Below are positions 36,522 through 44,610 of a DNA stretch of 64,000 bases, in pieces. Numbering within the stretch: the stretch's first letter is position 1; the number at the start of each line of letters is the position of its first letter. The notes below the pieces were generated by a model that saw nothing but the letters and a program-made list of their open reading frames with translations, made no database searches and was not told the origin of the DNA. The stretch comes from Paenarthrobacter sp. DKR-5 (GTDB lineage: Bacteria > Actinomycetota > Actinomycetes > Actinomycetales > Micrococcaceae): positions 372,001 to 436,000 of the forward strand of contig NZ_JAHBOI010000001.1 in NCBI RefSeq assembly GCF_018531425.1, given 5' to 3'. The position numbers were made by a program, and so were the translations under genes.

Positions 36522-38368
36522 GCCCCAAGAACGCCCGGAGCACCGGGCCCGCACCCGCGGGCGTGGCGGATGAGGACAACGTCAGCCTGAGCCGGGCCGA
36601 CAGCCGGTCCGTCCGCCAGCGCTCCATGCGGCTGCTCGGGCTGCTGCTCAGGCCCCTCCGCGGAGCCTTCGCGGGCACCGTGGTCCTGGTCCTGCTCTCA
36701 CAGGCGGCGCGGGTGGCAGGGCCGGCCCTGATCGCCTTCGGCATCGACCACGCTCTTCCGGCGCTGCGCAGCGGCAACCCGGCCCCGCTCGCCTTCACCG
36801 GCGTCGGCTACGGCGCCGCGGCGCTGGCCGCCGGGCTGCTCACCGCCGCGTACGTCAACGCGACAGCCCGGCTGAGCCAGGCCATGCTGCTCGATCTGCG
36901 GCTGCGCGTCTTCCGGCACACCCAGCGGCTCAGTCTCGAGTTTCACGAGCGCTACACCTCAGGCCGGATCATCTCCCGGCAGACGTCGGACCTGGAGGCG
37001 CTCCGGGAGCTGCTGGACAACGGCGTGGGCTCGCTCGCCTCGGGCGCCGCCTACATGGTGTTCACCGCCGTGTCGATCTTCGCCCTGGACTGGGAAACGG
37101 GCGTGCTCGTGCTGCTCGCGTCGGTCCCGATGTACCTGCTGTCCCGTTGGTACCAGCGGCGCTCCCAAATCGCCTTCCGCGCCTCACGCGTGGCATCGGC
37201 AAGCCTGATCGTGCACTTCGTCGAAACCATGACCGGCATCAGGGCCGTGAAGGCCTTCCGCCGCGAACGCGCCAACGCGGCCCGCTACGGCGATCTCGCC
37301 GAGGACTACCGCCGGGTCACCGTGCGCTCAATCAACCTCAACGGAATCTTCCAGCCGGGGCTAGTGCTGATCGGGAACGTAACGGTGGCGGTGGTGCTGG
37401 TGGCCGGCGGCTTCAGGGTGCTCGACGGCGGGATGGCGGTGGGGGCGCTGCTGGCCCTGATTCTGTACACCAAACGCTTCTTCCAGCCGGTGGACCAGAT
37501 GGCCATGTTCTACAACTCGTTCCAGTCCGCCCAGGCGGCACTGGAGAAAGTCTCCGGGCTGTTGGAAGAGGTTCCCACTGTCAGGCCGCCCCGCCACCCC
37601 GTCCCGCTCACGCAGCCGCGCGGCAGCCTCAGGCTCGACGGCGTGGAGTTCCGCTACGGCGACGGGCCGGTGGTGATTCCCCGGCTGGACCTGGAGATTC
37701 CCGCCGGGCAGACGGTGGCCCTTGTGGGGCAGACCGGAGCGGGCAAGTCAACGCTCGCCAAGCTCATCGCGCGCTTCTACGACGTCTCCAACGGTTCGCT
37801 CACCATCGACGGCGTGGACGTCCGCGACGTCTCGGACGAGGACCTGCGCCGCGCCGTCGTCATGGTCACCCAGGAAGCTTTCCTCTTCAGCGGCACGGTG
37901 GCCGAGAACATCGCCCTCGGCAACCCCTTGGCCACCCGCGGGGAGATCGTCGCGGCAGCCCGCTCGGTGGGAGCGCACGACTTCATTGAGGCCCTCCCGG
38001 ACGGCTACGACACCGACGTGAACAAACGCGGCGGTCGCGTGTCCTCGGGCCAGCGGCAGCTGATTTCCTTCGCCCGGGCCTTCCTGGCGAGCCCGGCCGT
38101 GCTCATCCTGGACGAGGCAACCTCCTCGCTGGACATCCCGTCCGAACGGATGGTCCAGGCCGGGCTCCGGCGGCTTCTGGGCGGGTTCCATGGAGCGGGC
38201 CGCACGGCACTGATCATCGCGCACCGGTTGTCCACCGTGGAGATCGCTGACCGCGTCCTGGTGATCCATGACGGGCGCGTGGTCGAGGACGGGACGCCGG
38301 CGGAGCTGATCTCCGGGGAAGGCCGTTTCGCCGCCCTGCACCGGGCGTGGCGGGACTCACTCGTCTGA
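36518..38368 (+). CDS. ABC exporter subunit B (half-transporter)
   Basis: 616 residues with a membrane domain and an ATPase domain. Walker A is [12 protein letters not shown] and Walker [13 protein letters not shown] with the catalytic Glu intact, but the signature reads [15 protein letters not shown] in place of LSGGQ. In a heterodimer the altered signature of B faces the altered Walker B of A, so both changes fall in one site. The other site is fully canonical. This is the known asymmetric exporter design (as in TM287/288 or BmrCD). The gene ends 82 bp before tRNA-Pro. Confidence 0.92.
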   Translation: MSPKNARSTGPAPAGVADEDNVSLSRADSRSVRQRSMRLLGLLLRPLRGAFAGTVVLVLLSQAARVAGPALIAFGIDHALPALRSGNPAPLAFTGVGYGAAALAAGLLTAAYVNATARLSQAMLLDLRLRVFRHTQRLSLEFHERYTSGRIISRQTSDLEALRELLDNGVGSLASGAAYMVFTAVSIFALDWETGVLVLLASVPMYLLSRWYQRRSQIAFRASRVASASLIVHFVETMTGIRAVKAFRRERANAARYGDLAEDYRRVTVRSINLNGIFQPGLVLIGNVTVAVVLVAGGFRVLDGGMAVGALLALILYTKRFFQPVDQMAMFYNSFQSAQAALEKVSGLLEEVPTVRPPRHPVPLTQPRGSLRLDGVEFRYGDGPVVIPRLDLEIPAGQTVALVGQTGAGKSTLAKLIARFYDVSNGSLTIDGVDVRDVSDEDLRRAVVMVTQEAFLFSGTVAENIALGNPLATRGEIVAAARSVGAHDFIEALPDGYDTDVNKRGGRVSSGQRQLISFARAFLASPAVLILDEATSSLDIPSERMVQAGLRRLLGGFHGAGRTALIIAHRLSTVEIADRVLVIHDGRVVEDGTPAELISGEGRFAALHRAWRDSLV

Positions 38369-38450
38369 CGGCGGCGCCGGTTTCGCGGATTGGCCGTCCG
38401 TCGGCTATTCTTGAGAAGTTGCTTTTGAGCCCCGCTCGAAGCGATGGATT

Positions 38451-38527
<77 letters not shown>

Positions 38528-38550
38528 CCAGGATCCTTGCGGATCTCAGG

Positions 38551-38574
38551 TGCCTCCGGCTTAGGCCGGGGGCA
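38551..38574 (+). terminator. Terminator after tRNA-Pro
   Basis: GCCTCCGGC and GCCGGGGGC pair with one G-U across a short loop, followed by TCGTTGTTT. It is placed 24 bases after the tRNA. Confidence 0.65.
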
Positions 38575-38717
38575 TCGTTGTTTAAGGCCTTCGCCGGTTC
38601 ACTGCGCCAACTGTGCCCGCGGACGCATGCTCCATCCGCTGAATCCGTCCCCTGAGCACCGCAACAGCGCATCGGCGGGCAGACTTGGCGGGACGCTGGG
38701 CCTGGGGGCACGAAAAA

Positions 38718-38750
38718 GGGCCTCCCACGCGTTCGCGTCGCGGGAGGCCC
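38718..38750 (-). terminator. Terminator facing the secreted-peptide gene
   Basis: GGGCCTCCC (38718-38726) pairs with GGGAGGCCC (38742-38750). On the minus strand the stem is followed by TTTTTCG, a proper U-run, so it would end transcripts coming from the peptide gene at 38954-39109. On the plus strand there is no U-run. Confidence 0.7.
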
Positions 38751-38953
38751 TCTCCGCAGCTCCGGCTGGTGCACCCAAAAAACCAACCGAAGTCTGATGG
38801 GGCGGACCACTCCTCCGCCGTCATCAGCCTGCTGTGAAATATGCATCCCCGGGCATTGTTCGCGGATACCCGGGGATACACCATTTCATCTCCCCCTGGG
38901 GCTAGGGGAAGCCTAGTTGGGACCTATCGAAAACGCGCCGCGCCGCGAAGCTG
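38751..38953 (-). other. Non-coding stretch with hairpins, likely 3' UTR of the peptide gene
   Basis: No convincing gene was found here. The stretch lies between the peptide stop and the minus-strand terminator. It holds a perfect 9-bp inverted repeat ATCCCCGGG (38845)/CCCGGGGAT (38869) with a 15-nt loop, and a small hairpin GCTAGG/CCTAG at 38901-38916 close to the stop. It would give the peptide mRNA a structured ~240-nt tail. A small regulatory RNA is possible but not shown. Confidence 0.4.
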
Positions 38954-39109
38954 CTAGTTGGTGGTGGTGGAGTTCGGCCAAATCCCAACAGCGGTGGTGG
39001 TACCCGAGTTGGGCCAGATGCCAACTGCGGTTACAGCAGCCTGCGAGGAGAAGCCAACCAACGCGAGCGCTGCGGCCACGAGCAGGGAAACGCCATACTT
39101 CTTGATCAT
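38954..39109 (-). CDS. Secreted propeptide with twice-repeated nonapeptide (candidate pheromone)
   Basis: 51 residues from the ATG at 39109, chosen because AGAGGAAC lies 6-8 bases upstream; an upstream TTG/ATG frame reaches 39202 but crosses the promoter region. MIKKYG plus a hydrophobic core (VSLLVAAALALVGF) is a Sec signal, with likely cleavage after SQA (residue 24). The mature ~27 residues consist of AVTAVGIWPNSGTT and TAVGIWPNSTTTN, that is TAVGIWPNS twice with a 12-residue period. There is no other domain, no Cys and no membrane anchor. It is divergent from an HTH-TPR regulator. The form fits a peptide signal precursor; a bacteriocin or surface peptide is less likely. Confidence 0.75.
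   Translation of the reverse strand: MIKKYGVSLLVAAALALVGFSSQAAVTAVGIWPNSGTTTAVGIWPNSTTTN
38969..39031 (-). repeat. Two 27-bp copies encoding TAVGIWPNS
   Basis: Copy 1 is 39031-39005 and copy 2 is 38995-38969, 36 bp apart. The nine codons differ at the third base of Ala, Gly, Ile, Pro and Ser and at no amino acid. This shows an old duplication kept under protein-level selection. Confidence 0.9.
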
Positions 39110-39138
39110 GAGAGTTCCTCTATTTTGTCGGGTCGAGC

Positions 39139-39161
39139 CAACAAGGTGATTTTCCTTGTTG
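39139..39161. promoter_or_regulatory. 8-bp inverted repeat in the peptide gene leader
   Basis: CAACAAGG (39139-39146) and CCTTGTTG (39154-39161) are perfect inverted copies with a 7-bp spacer. The element starts at the expected transcription start of the peptide gene and lies 30 bases before its ATG. It may be an operator for the HTH regulator or an mRNA hairpin. Confidence 0.6.
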
Positions 39162-39198
39162 ACAGACATTGTAAAGTTAGATCTACAATAATTGTCAA
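39159..39198. promoter_or_regulatory. Symmetric face-to-face promoters of peptide and regulator genes
   Basis: On the plus strand TTGACA (39159-39164), 19 bp and TACAAT (39184-39189) point to the regulator. On the minus strand TTGACA (39198-39193), 19 bp and TACAAT (39173-39168) point to the peptide gene. The two share one dyad centre at 39178.5, with TTGACA-N3-ATTGTA on the left and its inverse on the right. The two polymerases could not bind at once, and 19-bp spacers usually need an activator. Confidence 0.65.
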
Positions 39199-39233
39199 GC
39201 AAAACGCGGCACTAACTCTGCGAAGGAGGATCC

Positions 39234-40514
39234 TTGGGTAACGGATTCGGAGAAAGACTCCGTGCAGAACGTCTTGCCCGCGGACTCACCCAAGCCGACT
39301 TGGGACGCAATTTGTATTCTTCCAGCTACATCTCGCTCTTGGAAACAGGCCGCCGCGAGCCGACCGCCGATGTCATCGAAGAATTGGCCCGCAGGCTTGA
39401 ATTGACGCCGAACACGATGGAAGCGTGGGGTTCTCCCGTCGCTCCCGGTGACGCTGAATTCGTTCTGGCCGAGCTGCTTGCGCGTCAGGCGTGGGACCTA
39501 CGTGACTACAGCTCGGCCGGCCAGCATGCTGAGGACGCCGCCCGAATTGCACTGGACCAAAAGAACACCACCGCCTGGTGGAACATGTCTTTTCTTCAGG
39601 CTCGCTGCTCGCTATTCGAGGGCGATTTCGTTGGTTGTCAGACTGTCGCCGATGAACTGATGGACCACCCGCTTACGGCCGAGTCGCCCGGCTTGGCCGT
39701 GCAAGCACTCACGCTGCGTGCGATGGCCTACCAAGGACAAGGGCTACTCAAGGAGGCGGTCACCTTCGCCGATCAAGCAGTCGCCCAAGCGCGTGAACTA
39801 CCGCAAGGCTCCAGCGTTCATATCAAAGCTCTCCGAACTGCGATCGCCGCCTTGGCGGAAAGTGGAGCATTGGACGACGCGTGGAGGTATTGCAGCGACT
39901 TGGCTGAGCTGGTTCAAGACCATGCCCATGGCCAAGTAGCTGGCGAGGCGCACTGGGTTATCGGCAACGTGGCTTTTCTGCGTATGAGCTTAAAAGAAGG
40001 CGTTAGCCACCACGAACAGGCATCGCAACTCCTTTCGCCGGCCAGCGACATTGAACTGTGGGCCCAGTTCAACAAGGCTTCCGCCTGGGTTCGCCTGTCA
40101 GCAGGGATCACCGACCCGGAGACCCTGCGTTGCATCGAGAGGACGGAACTCGCATTCTCGATCGTCGGCGGAAACAAAAGCGACCGCTTGGAGGTCGAAC
40201 AGATTCGCGCCCGCTGGGACTACCTCACCGGCGACAGCGTCGCGGCGGTCACGCGCCTGCGGAACATCTACGACGACCGCGAAGGTCTCGCCCGTCACAC
40301 AGTTGGTGAAGTCGCCCTTCTCCTCGGCCAGGCGTTGAAGGCGACCGGAGAAGCCGCCGAAGCCCGCAGCTACCTGCAGCAGGCTCGGGATGCCTTCACC
40401 GAGGCGGGAGCCACCGACCGTGCCGCCCTCGCCTGGGACCTGGTCCTTGAAATTCAGGCAAGCGAGCGGATCGCCGCGTCCCAGTCCGCGACCGGCAAGC
40501 CGGCCGCGAACTGA
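39234..40514 (+). CDS. HTH (Xre/Cro) regulator with TPR-like C-terminus, RRNPP-like
   Basis: 426 residues from a TTG at 39234 with a strong AAGGAGG 5 bases upstream. Residues ~5-65 are an Xre-type HTH (FGERLRAERLARGLTQADLG, SSSYISLLETGRREPTADVI). The remaining ~350 residues are helical pairs like TPRs (ALTLRAMAYQGQGLLKEAV, ALLLGQALKATGEAAEARSY). HTH plus ~9 TPR-type helical hairpins is the design of the RRNPP receptors (Rgg, PlcR, PrgX, NprR), which bind a re-imported peptide. The small secreted peptide gene is divergent at 125 bp. The gene looks lower in GC than its neighbours and uses more A/T-ending codons, hinting at transfer. Target genes beyond its own promoter region are not evident. 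Confidence 0.88.
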   Translation: MGNGFGERLRAERLARGLTQADLGRNLYSSSYISLLETGRREPTADVIEELARRLELTPNTMEAWGSPVAPGDAEFVLAELLARQAWDLRDYSSAGQHAEDAARIALDQKNTTAWWNMSFLQARCSLFEGDFVGCQTVADELMDHPLTAESPGLAVQALTLRAMAYQGQGLLKEAVTFADQAVAQARELPQGSSVHIKALRTAIAALAESGALDDAWRYCSDLAELVQDHAHGQVAGEAHWVIGNVAFLRMSLKEGVSHHEQASQLLSPASDIELWAQFNKASAWVRLSAGITDPETLRCIERTELAFSIVGGNKSDRLEVEQIRARWDYLTGDSVAAVTRLRNIYDDREGLARHTVGEVALLLGQALKATGEAAEARSYLQQARDAFTEAGATDRAALAWDLVLEIQASERIAASQSATGKPAAN

Positions 40515-40523
40515 AACCGGGCC

Positions 40524-41411
40524 TTAGCTGAACGTCAGGCCGGTCAGCTTCTCGTAGGCCTCCACGTAGCGCGCACGGGTCTTCTCGACCACTTCCTGCG
40601 GGAGGGCCGGCGGCGGAGAGTCCGAGGACCGGTCCCAGCCGGCTTCATCGGAAACGAGCCAGTCACGGACATACTGCTTGTCAAAACTCGGCTGGGAACG
40701 TCCGGGCTGCCAGGTGGCGGCATCCCAGAAGCGCGAGGAGTCCGGCGTCAACACCTCGTCCCCCAGCGTGATCACGCCGGTGGCCGGGTCCAGGCCGAAT
40801 TCCACCTTCGTGTCCGCGAGGATGATGCCGCGCTCCCGGGCAATCTCCTCGGCCCGCGTGTAAATCTTCAGCGTCAGCTCACGCAGCCGGTCCGCGACGT
40901 CGGGCCCGACGACGTCGACCACGGCCTCGAAGCTGATGTTCTCGTCGTGCTCACCGACCTCGGCCTTGGCCGACGGCGTGAAGATGGCACGGTCCAGCCG
41001 GGAGCCGTCCACCAGCCCCGGCGGCAGCTCGAGGCCGCACACGGTGCTGGAGGCGCGGTACTCGATCAGGCCGGAGCCGGTCAGGTACCCGCGGGCGATG
41101 CATTCCACCGGGAACATGTCCAGCTTCTTGCAGATCATCGCCCTGCCGGCCACGGCCTCGGGAACGTCCGTCGAGAGCACGTGGTTCTCGACGTCGTCGA
41201 GCTGCTCAAACCACCACAGGCTCAGCTGCGTCAGGATCCGGCCCTTGTCCGGGATCTCGGTGGCGAGGATGTGGTCGTAGGCGCTGATCCGGTCGCTGGC
41301 GACGACGAGGACCTGGTCCTGCGGGCGTGCGGAGTCCGGGGCGGGAATGTAAAGGTCCCGGACCTTGCCCGAGTAGACGTGCTGCCAGCCGGCGAGGTCG
41401 GGGGCGCTCAC
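40524..41411 (-). CDS. purC: SAICAR synthetase
   Basis: 295 residues from a GTG at 41411 that overlaps the purD stop (GTGA). It joins CAIR with aspartate using ATP in purine synthesis. YSGKVRDLYIPAP is the nucleotide-binding start, followed by DRISAYDHILATEIPDKGRI, FPVECIARGYLTGSG and LADTKVEFGLD, the conserved SAICAR synthetase signatures. It is the second gene of a purD-purC pair and is convergent with the HTH regulator, 9 bp away. Confidence 0.96.
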   Translation of the reverse strand: MSAPDLAGWQHVYSGKVRDLYIPAPDSARPQDQVLVVASDRISAYDHILATEIPDKGRILTQLSLWWFEQLDDVENHVLSTDVPEAVAGRAMICKKLDMFPVECIARGYLTGSGLIEYRASSTVCGLELPPGLVDGSRLDRAIFTPSAKAEVGEHDENISFEAVVDVVGPDVADRLRELTLKIYTRAEEIARERGIILADTKVEFGLDPATGVITLGDEVLTPDSSRFWDAATWQPGRSQPSFDKQYVRDWLVSDEAGWDRSSDSPPPALPQEVVEKTRARYVEAYEKLTGLTFS

Positions 41412-42715
41412 GGTGCCACCTCCGGCTGCAGGCCGGACGCACTGTACGGTACCGTGATTTCCCCGCGTGCGGCCTTCGCGGCGATGTCGCGGCGGTACTG
41501 GCCGCCGTCGAGCTTGATCAGGCCGACCGACTCGTACGCTTTCTCCCGCGCCTCCTCAAGATCCGCGCCCAGGGCGACGACGGCGAGCACGCGGCCGCCT
41601 GCGGACACCACCTTGCCGTCCTCGAGCTTGGTTCCCGCGTGCAGGATGTGCACGTCGTGCACGGTCGCAGCCTTCTTGAGGCCGCCGATCTTGTCCCCGG
41701 TGCGGGGCTTGTCCGGATAATTCGCAGAGGCCAGGACGACGGCGACCGCCGTTTCGCGGGCCCAGGTGAGCTGCTCGGCCTCATCGAGCTCGCCCTTGGC
41801 CGCTGCCAGCAGCAGCCCGCCAAGCGGGGTGCGGAGGCGGGCCAGGACGGCCTGCGTCTCCGGGTCCCCGAAGCGGGCGTTGAACTCGATGACGCGCATC
41901 CCGCGCGAGGTCAGGGCCAGGCCGCAGTACAGCACCCCGACGAACGGCGTCCCGCGGCGGGCCATCTCGTCGATGGTGGGCTGCGCAACCCGGTCAACGA
42001 CTTCCTGGACCAGCCCGGCAGGCGCCCATTCGAGCGGCGAGTAGGCGCCCATGCCGCCCGTGTTCGGGCCCTCGTCGTTGTCGCGGATGCGCTTGAAATC
42101 CTGCGCCGGCGCGAGCGGGACGACGTTCCGGCCGTCGGAGAGGACGAAGAGCGACACTTCGGGTCCGTCCAGGAACTCCTCGATGACCACCTGGCCGCCC
42201 GCCTCGAAGCAGCTCCGGGCATGCGCCAGGGCTTCCTCGCGGTCCTCGGTGACGACGACTCCCTTGCCTGCTGCAAGCCCGTCGTCCTTGACGACGTAGG
42301 GGGCGCCGAAAGCGTCCAGCGCCTCGGCAGCTTCGGCCTCCGTCGTTGCCACGCGCGCCATCGCCGTCGGGACATTCGCGGCGGCCATGATCTGCTTCGC
42401 AAACGCCTTGGATGCCTCCAGCTGGGCCGCGTCCTTGCCCGGGCCGAAGACCGGGATCCCGGCCCCCCGGACGGCGTCCGCGACACCGGCGGCGAGCGGA
42501 GCCTCGGGGCCGATAACGACAAGGTCGACGCCGAGACGCACCGCGAGTTCGGTGACCTCGCGCGGATCGTTGCCGTTGATCGCATGGGTGGGCACGAGGT
42601 CCGCAATCCCGGCGTTGCCCGGGGCCGCGTGCACCTCGCTCACGTGCGGGTCCGCCAGCAGGGCTCGGACAATGGCATGTTCGCGCCCGCCGGGGCCAAT
42701 CACAAGTACCTTCAC
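41408..42715 (-). CDS. purD: Phosphoribosylamine-glycine ligase
   Basis: 435 residues from a GTG at 42715 (VKVLVIGPGGREHAIVRALL); a TTG three codons earlier is possible. It makes GAR from phosphoribosylamine, glycine and ATP. The N-domain motif IGPGGREHA, the ATP-grasp segment YVVKDDGLAAGKGVVVTEDR, EGPNTGGMGAYSP and FNARFGDPETQAVL are all conserved. It leads a purD-purC operon and is divergent from the asparaginase gene. Confidence 0.96.
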   Translation of the reverse strand: MKVLVIGPGGREHAIVRALLADPHVSEVHAAPGNAGIADLVPTHAINGNDPREVTELAVRLGVDLVVIGPEAPLAAGVADAVRGAGIPVFGPGKDAAQLEASKAFAKQIMAAANVPTAMARVATTEAEAAEALDAFGAPYVVKDDGLAAGKGVVVTEDREEALAHARSCFEAGGQVVIEEFLDGPEVSLFVLSDGRNVVPLAPAQDFKRIRDNDEGPNTGGMGAYSPLEWAPAGLVQEVVDRVAQPTIDEMARRGTPFVGVLYCGLALTSRGMRVIEFNARFGDPETQAVLARLRTPLGGLLLAAAKGELDEAEQLTWARETAVAVVLASANYPDKPRTGDKIGGLKKAATVHDVHILHAGTKLEDGKVVSAGGRVLAVVALGADLEEAREKAYESVGLIKLDGGQYRRDIAAKAARGEITVPYSASGLQPEVAP

Positions 42716-42842
42716 AAGGCTCAAGACTACGTGCTGCCTCCGGGCCCCGCGAAGTGCCGTGAGGTCTGTGAAGTGTCTTCAAGAGGCCCCGCCGGCGCAT
42801 GGGACATACTGGGACAAAGCGCAGCCGAGCAGAAAGCCCTTC

Positions 42843-43847
42843 ATGTCCCACACGTTTTCCGCGACCAGCGCCGTCGAGCTAGCCGTCGTGGAGCGCAGCG
42901 GCTTCATCGAGTCACGGCACATCGGCTCGGCCGTCGTCGTCGCGGGAGACGGCTCGGTGGTGACGGCCCTCGGTGACATTGACGCTCCGGTTTTCGCCCG
43001 GTCCTGCCTGAAGCCTTTCCAGGCCCTGGCCTCGATGCAGTCGGGCGTTCCGCTGCGCGGGGCACAGGTGGCCCTCGCCTGCGCCAGCCACGTCGGCTCG
43101 CACGAGCACATGGATATCGTTGCCGGGATGCTCAAGCAGGCGGGGGTGGAACCGGACAGGCTCGGCTGCCCCGCGGACTGGCCCTTTGACGAGCAGGCAC
43201 GCGACTGGCTCGTGCGGACGGACCGCGGACGGTCGAAGCTCGCGATGAATTGTTCCGGCAAGCACGCCGCGTTCCTCTGGGCCTGCACTGAAAACGGCTG
43301 GAACCTGGAGAGCTACCTCGAGCCGAACCACCCCCTGCAGCAGCGGGTACGGACCGTCATCGAGGAGTACACCGGCGAGCCGATCGCGCATCTGGGCACC
43401 GACGGCTGCGGCGCTCCGGTGGCTGCGGTTTCCCTGACCGGTTTGGCTCGCGGCTACTCGCGGCTCGCTAAGGCCCCGCGGGACAAGGACGCCGACGCCC
43501 GTGCCGCGACCGTTGCCACCGCGATGCTGGACTACCCGTGGGCCGTCCAGGGCCGCGGCCGGCCGAACACCGTGGTCATGGACGACCTGGGTGTGCTGGC
43601 GAAGGGCGGCGCCGAAGGCGTGCTCGCGATGGCGACCGAAACGGGCGCGTCCGTCGCCGTGAAAATACTCGACGGCAACGACCGCGCAGCCTCGCTGGTG
43701 GCGCTCACCATGCTCGCGGCGTGCGGCGCGCTGGACATCCCGGCGGCGGCAGGGGTGTTGGAGAAGGTGGTTCCCCCGGTACTTGGCGGCGGCCGCACTG
43801 TGGGCCGGATCCGCCTGGGGTCGGCCGTGACGGCGCTGCTCGACTGA
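42843..43847 (+). CDS. Asparaginase, thermolabile (Rhizobium AnsA) type
   Basis: 334 residues from the ATG at 42843. This family differs from classical type I/II asparaginases; it hydrolyses asparagine to aspartate and ammonia in rhizobia. Conserved elements are [18 protein letters not shown], the [10 protein letters not shown] motif with Ser, Cys and Lys, [27 protein letters not shown] and [15 protein letters not shown]. Its stop overlaps the sterol-carrier gene start (TGATG). The pairing with purine genes is positional, perhaps because aspartate feeds purC. Confidence 0.88.
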   Translation: MSHTFSATSAVELAVVERSGFIESRHIGSAVVVAGDGSVVTALGDIDAPVFARSCLKPFQALASMQSGVPLRGAQVALACASHVGSHEHMDIVAGMLKQAGVEPDRLGCPADWPFDEQARDWLVRTDRGRSKLAMNCSGKHAAFLWACTENGWNLESYLEPNHPLQQRVRTVIEEYTGEPIAHLGTDGCGAPVAAVSLTGLARGYSRLAKAPRDKDADARAATVATAMLDYPWAVQGRGRPNTVVMDDLGVLAKGGAEGVLAMATETGASVAVKILDGNDRAASLVALTMLAACGALDIPAAAGVLEKVVPPVLGGGRTVGRIRLGSAVTALLD

Positions 43848-44209
43848 TGGCTGCCCGACGTCGAATACCCGTTGCGGACGGACGCGCCGCCCTCGCGGAG
43901 TGGAGCGCCGCAGCCGGCGGTGCGGTGCCGCGGACGACGACGGCGACCGCCGTGCGCTACTCGCTCGAGGAACTGGCCGCGCGGGCGCCGGGCAACAGCG
44001 TCGAGGTGCGGGTGCCTCCGTTCGGCGTCACCCAGTGCGTTGCCGGTCCGCGGCACACGAGGGGGACTCCCCCTAACGTCATCGAGACCGACGCCGCCAC
44101 CTGGCTTTCCATGGTGACGGGCGCCCTCCCCTGGGCCGACGCCGTCGCCCAGGGCAAGGTGGCCGCCTCCGGGCTGCGCGCCGACCTCTCGGCCCTGCTG
44201 CCGCTCTGA
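43847..44209 (+). CDS. Sterol-carrier-family (SCP2-like) protein
   Basis: 120 residues. The start ATG overlaps the asparaginase stop by one base. The conserved sequences [29 protein letters not shown] (shown as two parts) and [20 protein letters not shown] resemble the small actinobacterial sterol-carrier domain of the mycothiol-dependent maleylpyruvate isomerase C-terminal group. The function is unknown. It is always found near purF/purM in related genomes as far as I recall. Confidence 0.75.
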   Translation: MAARRRIPVADGRAALAEWSAAAGGAVPRTTTATAVRYSLEELAARAPGNSVEVRVPPFGVTQCVAGPRHTRGTPPNVIETDAATWLSMVTGALPWADAVAQGKVAASGLRADLSALLPL

Positions 44210-44245
44210 CCAAGTGCCAGGCGGCGGGACGCTAGGCTTTAACGC

Positions 44246-44578
44246 ATGACTTCCGAGCAGCCCACGCCCCCGCAGGAGCCGGCCGAGCAGCGCCAGATCC
44301 AGGTTCGGCGGGCCCCGCGGTTCGTCCCCTTCCTGGTGCTCGGCGGCGTGCTCGGGCTCGTCGCTGCCGGCATCGCCGCCTTCGCGGGCCCCGCCAACCC
44401 CGACTACGACCGCGGCACCGTCCTGGGTTTCTTCTCGGTGCTCTTCGCGATCTTCGGCGTGCTGCTCGGCGCGCTCGTCGCGCTCGTGCTGGACCGGATC
44501 AGCGTCAGGCGGAGCAGGCAGGCCACCGTGCAGGCCCTCGGTCCCGAGGAGCAGAGCGTCCCGGAAGACCAGGGTTAA
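44246..44578 (+). CDS. Small membrane protein with two helices
   Basis: 110 residues. A Pro-rich polar start (TSEQPTPPQEPAEQRQ) is followed by FVPFLVLGGVLGLVAAGIAA and VLGFFSVLFAIFGVLLGALV, two membrane helices joined by a short acidic loop (GPANPDYDRG), and an acidic tail. It is conserved in actinobacteria next to purF, sometimes under misleading transporter names. Nothing in the sequence shows a function. It lies 32 bp upstream of purF and may share its transcript. Confidence 0.7.
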   Translation: MTSEQPTPPQEPAEQRQIQVRRAPRFVPFLVLGGVLGLVAAGIAAFAGPANPDYDRGTVLGFFSVLFAIFGVLLGALVALVLDRISVRRSRQATVQALGPEEQSVPEDQG

Positions 44579-44610
44579 ACCGCCGTCGCCGGTCATGCGA
44601 CAATTGGGGA

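Noticed and set aside
38582-38884. 100-residue minus-strand open frame after the peptide gene
   Set aside because: It runs through the two hairpins and the terminator, has no ribosome site and an Arg/Gly composition typical of chance high-GC frames.
39110-39202. Longer start of the peptide gene at 39202
   Set aside because: It would place coding sequence over both promoters and the inverted repeat; the ATG at 39109 has a good ribosome site and a proper signal peptide start (MIKK).
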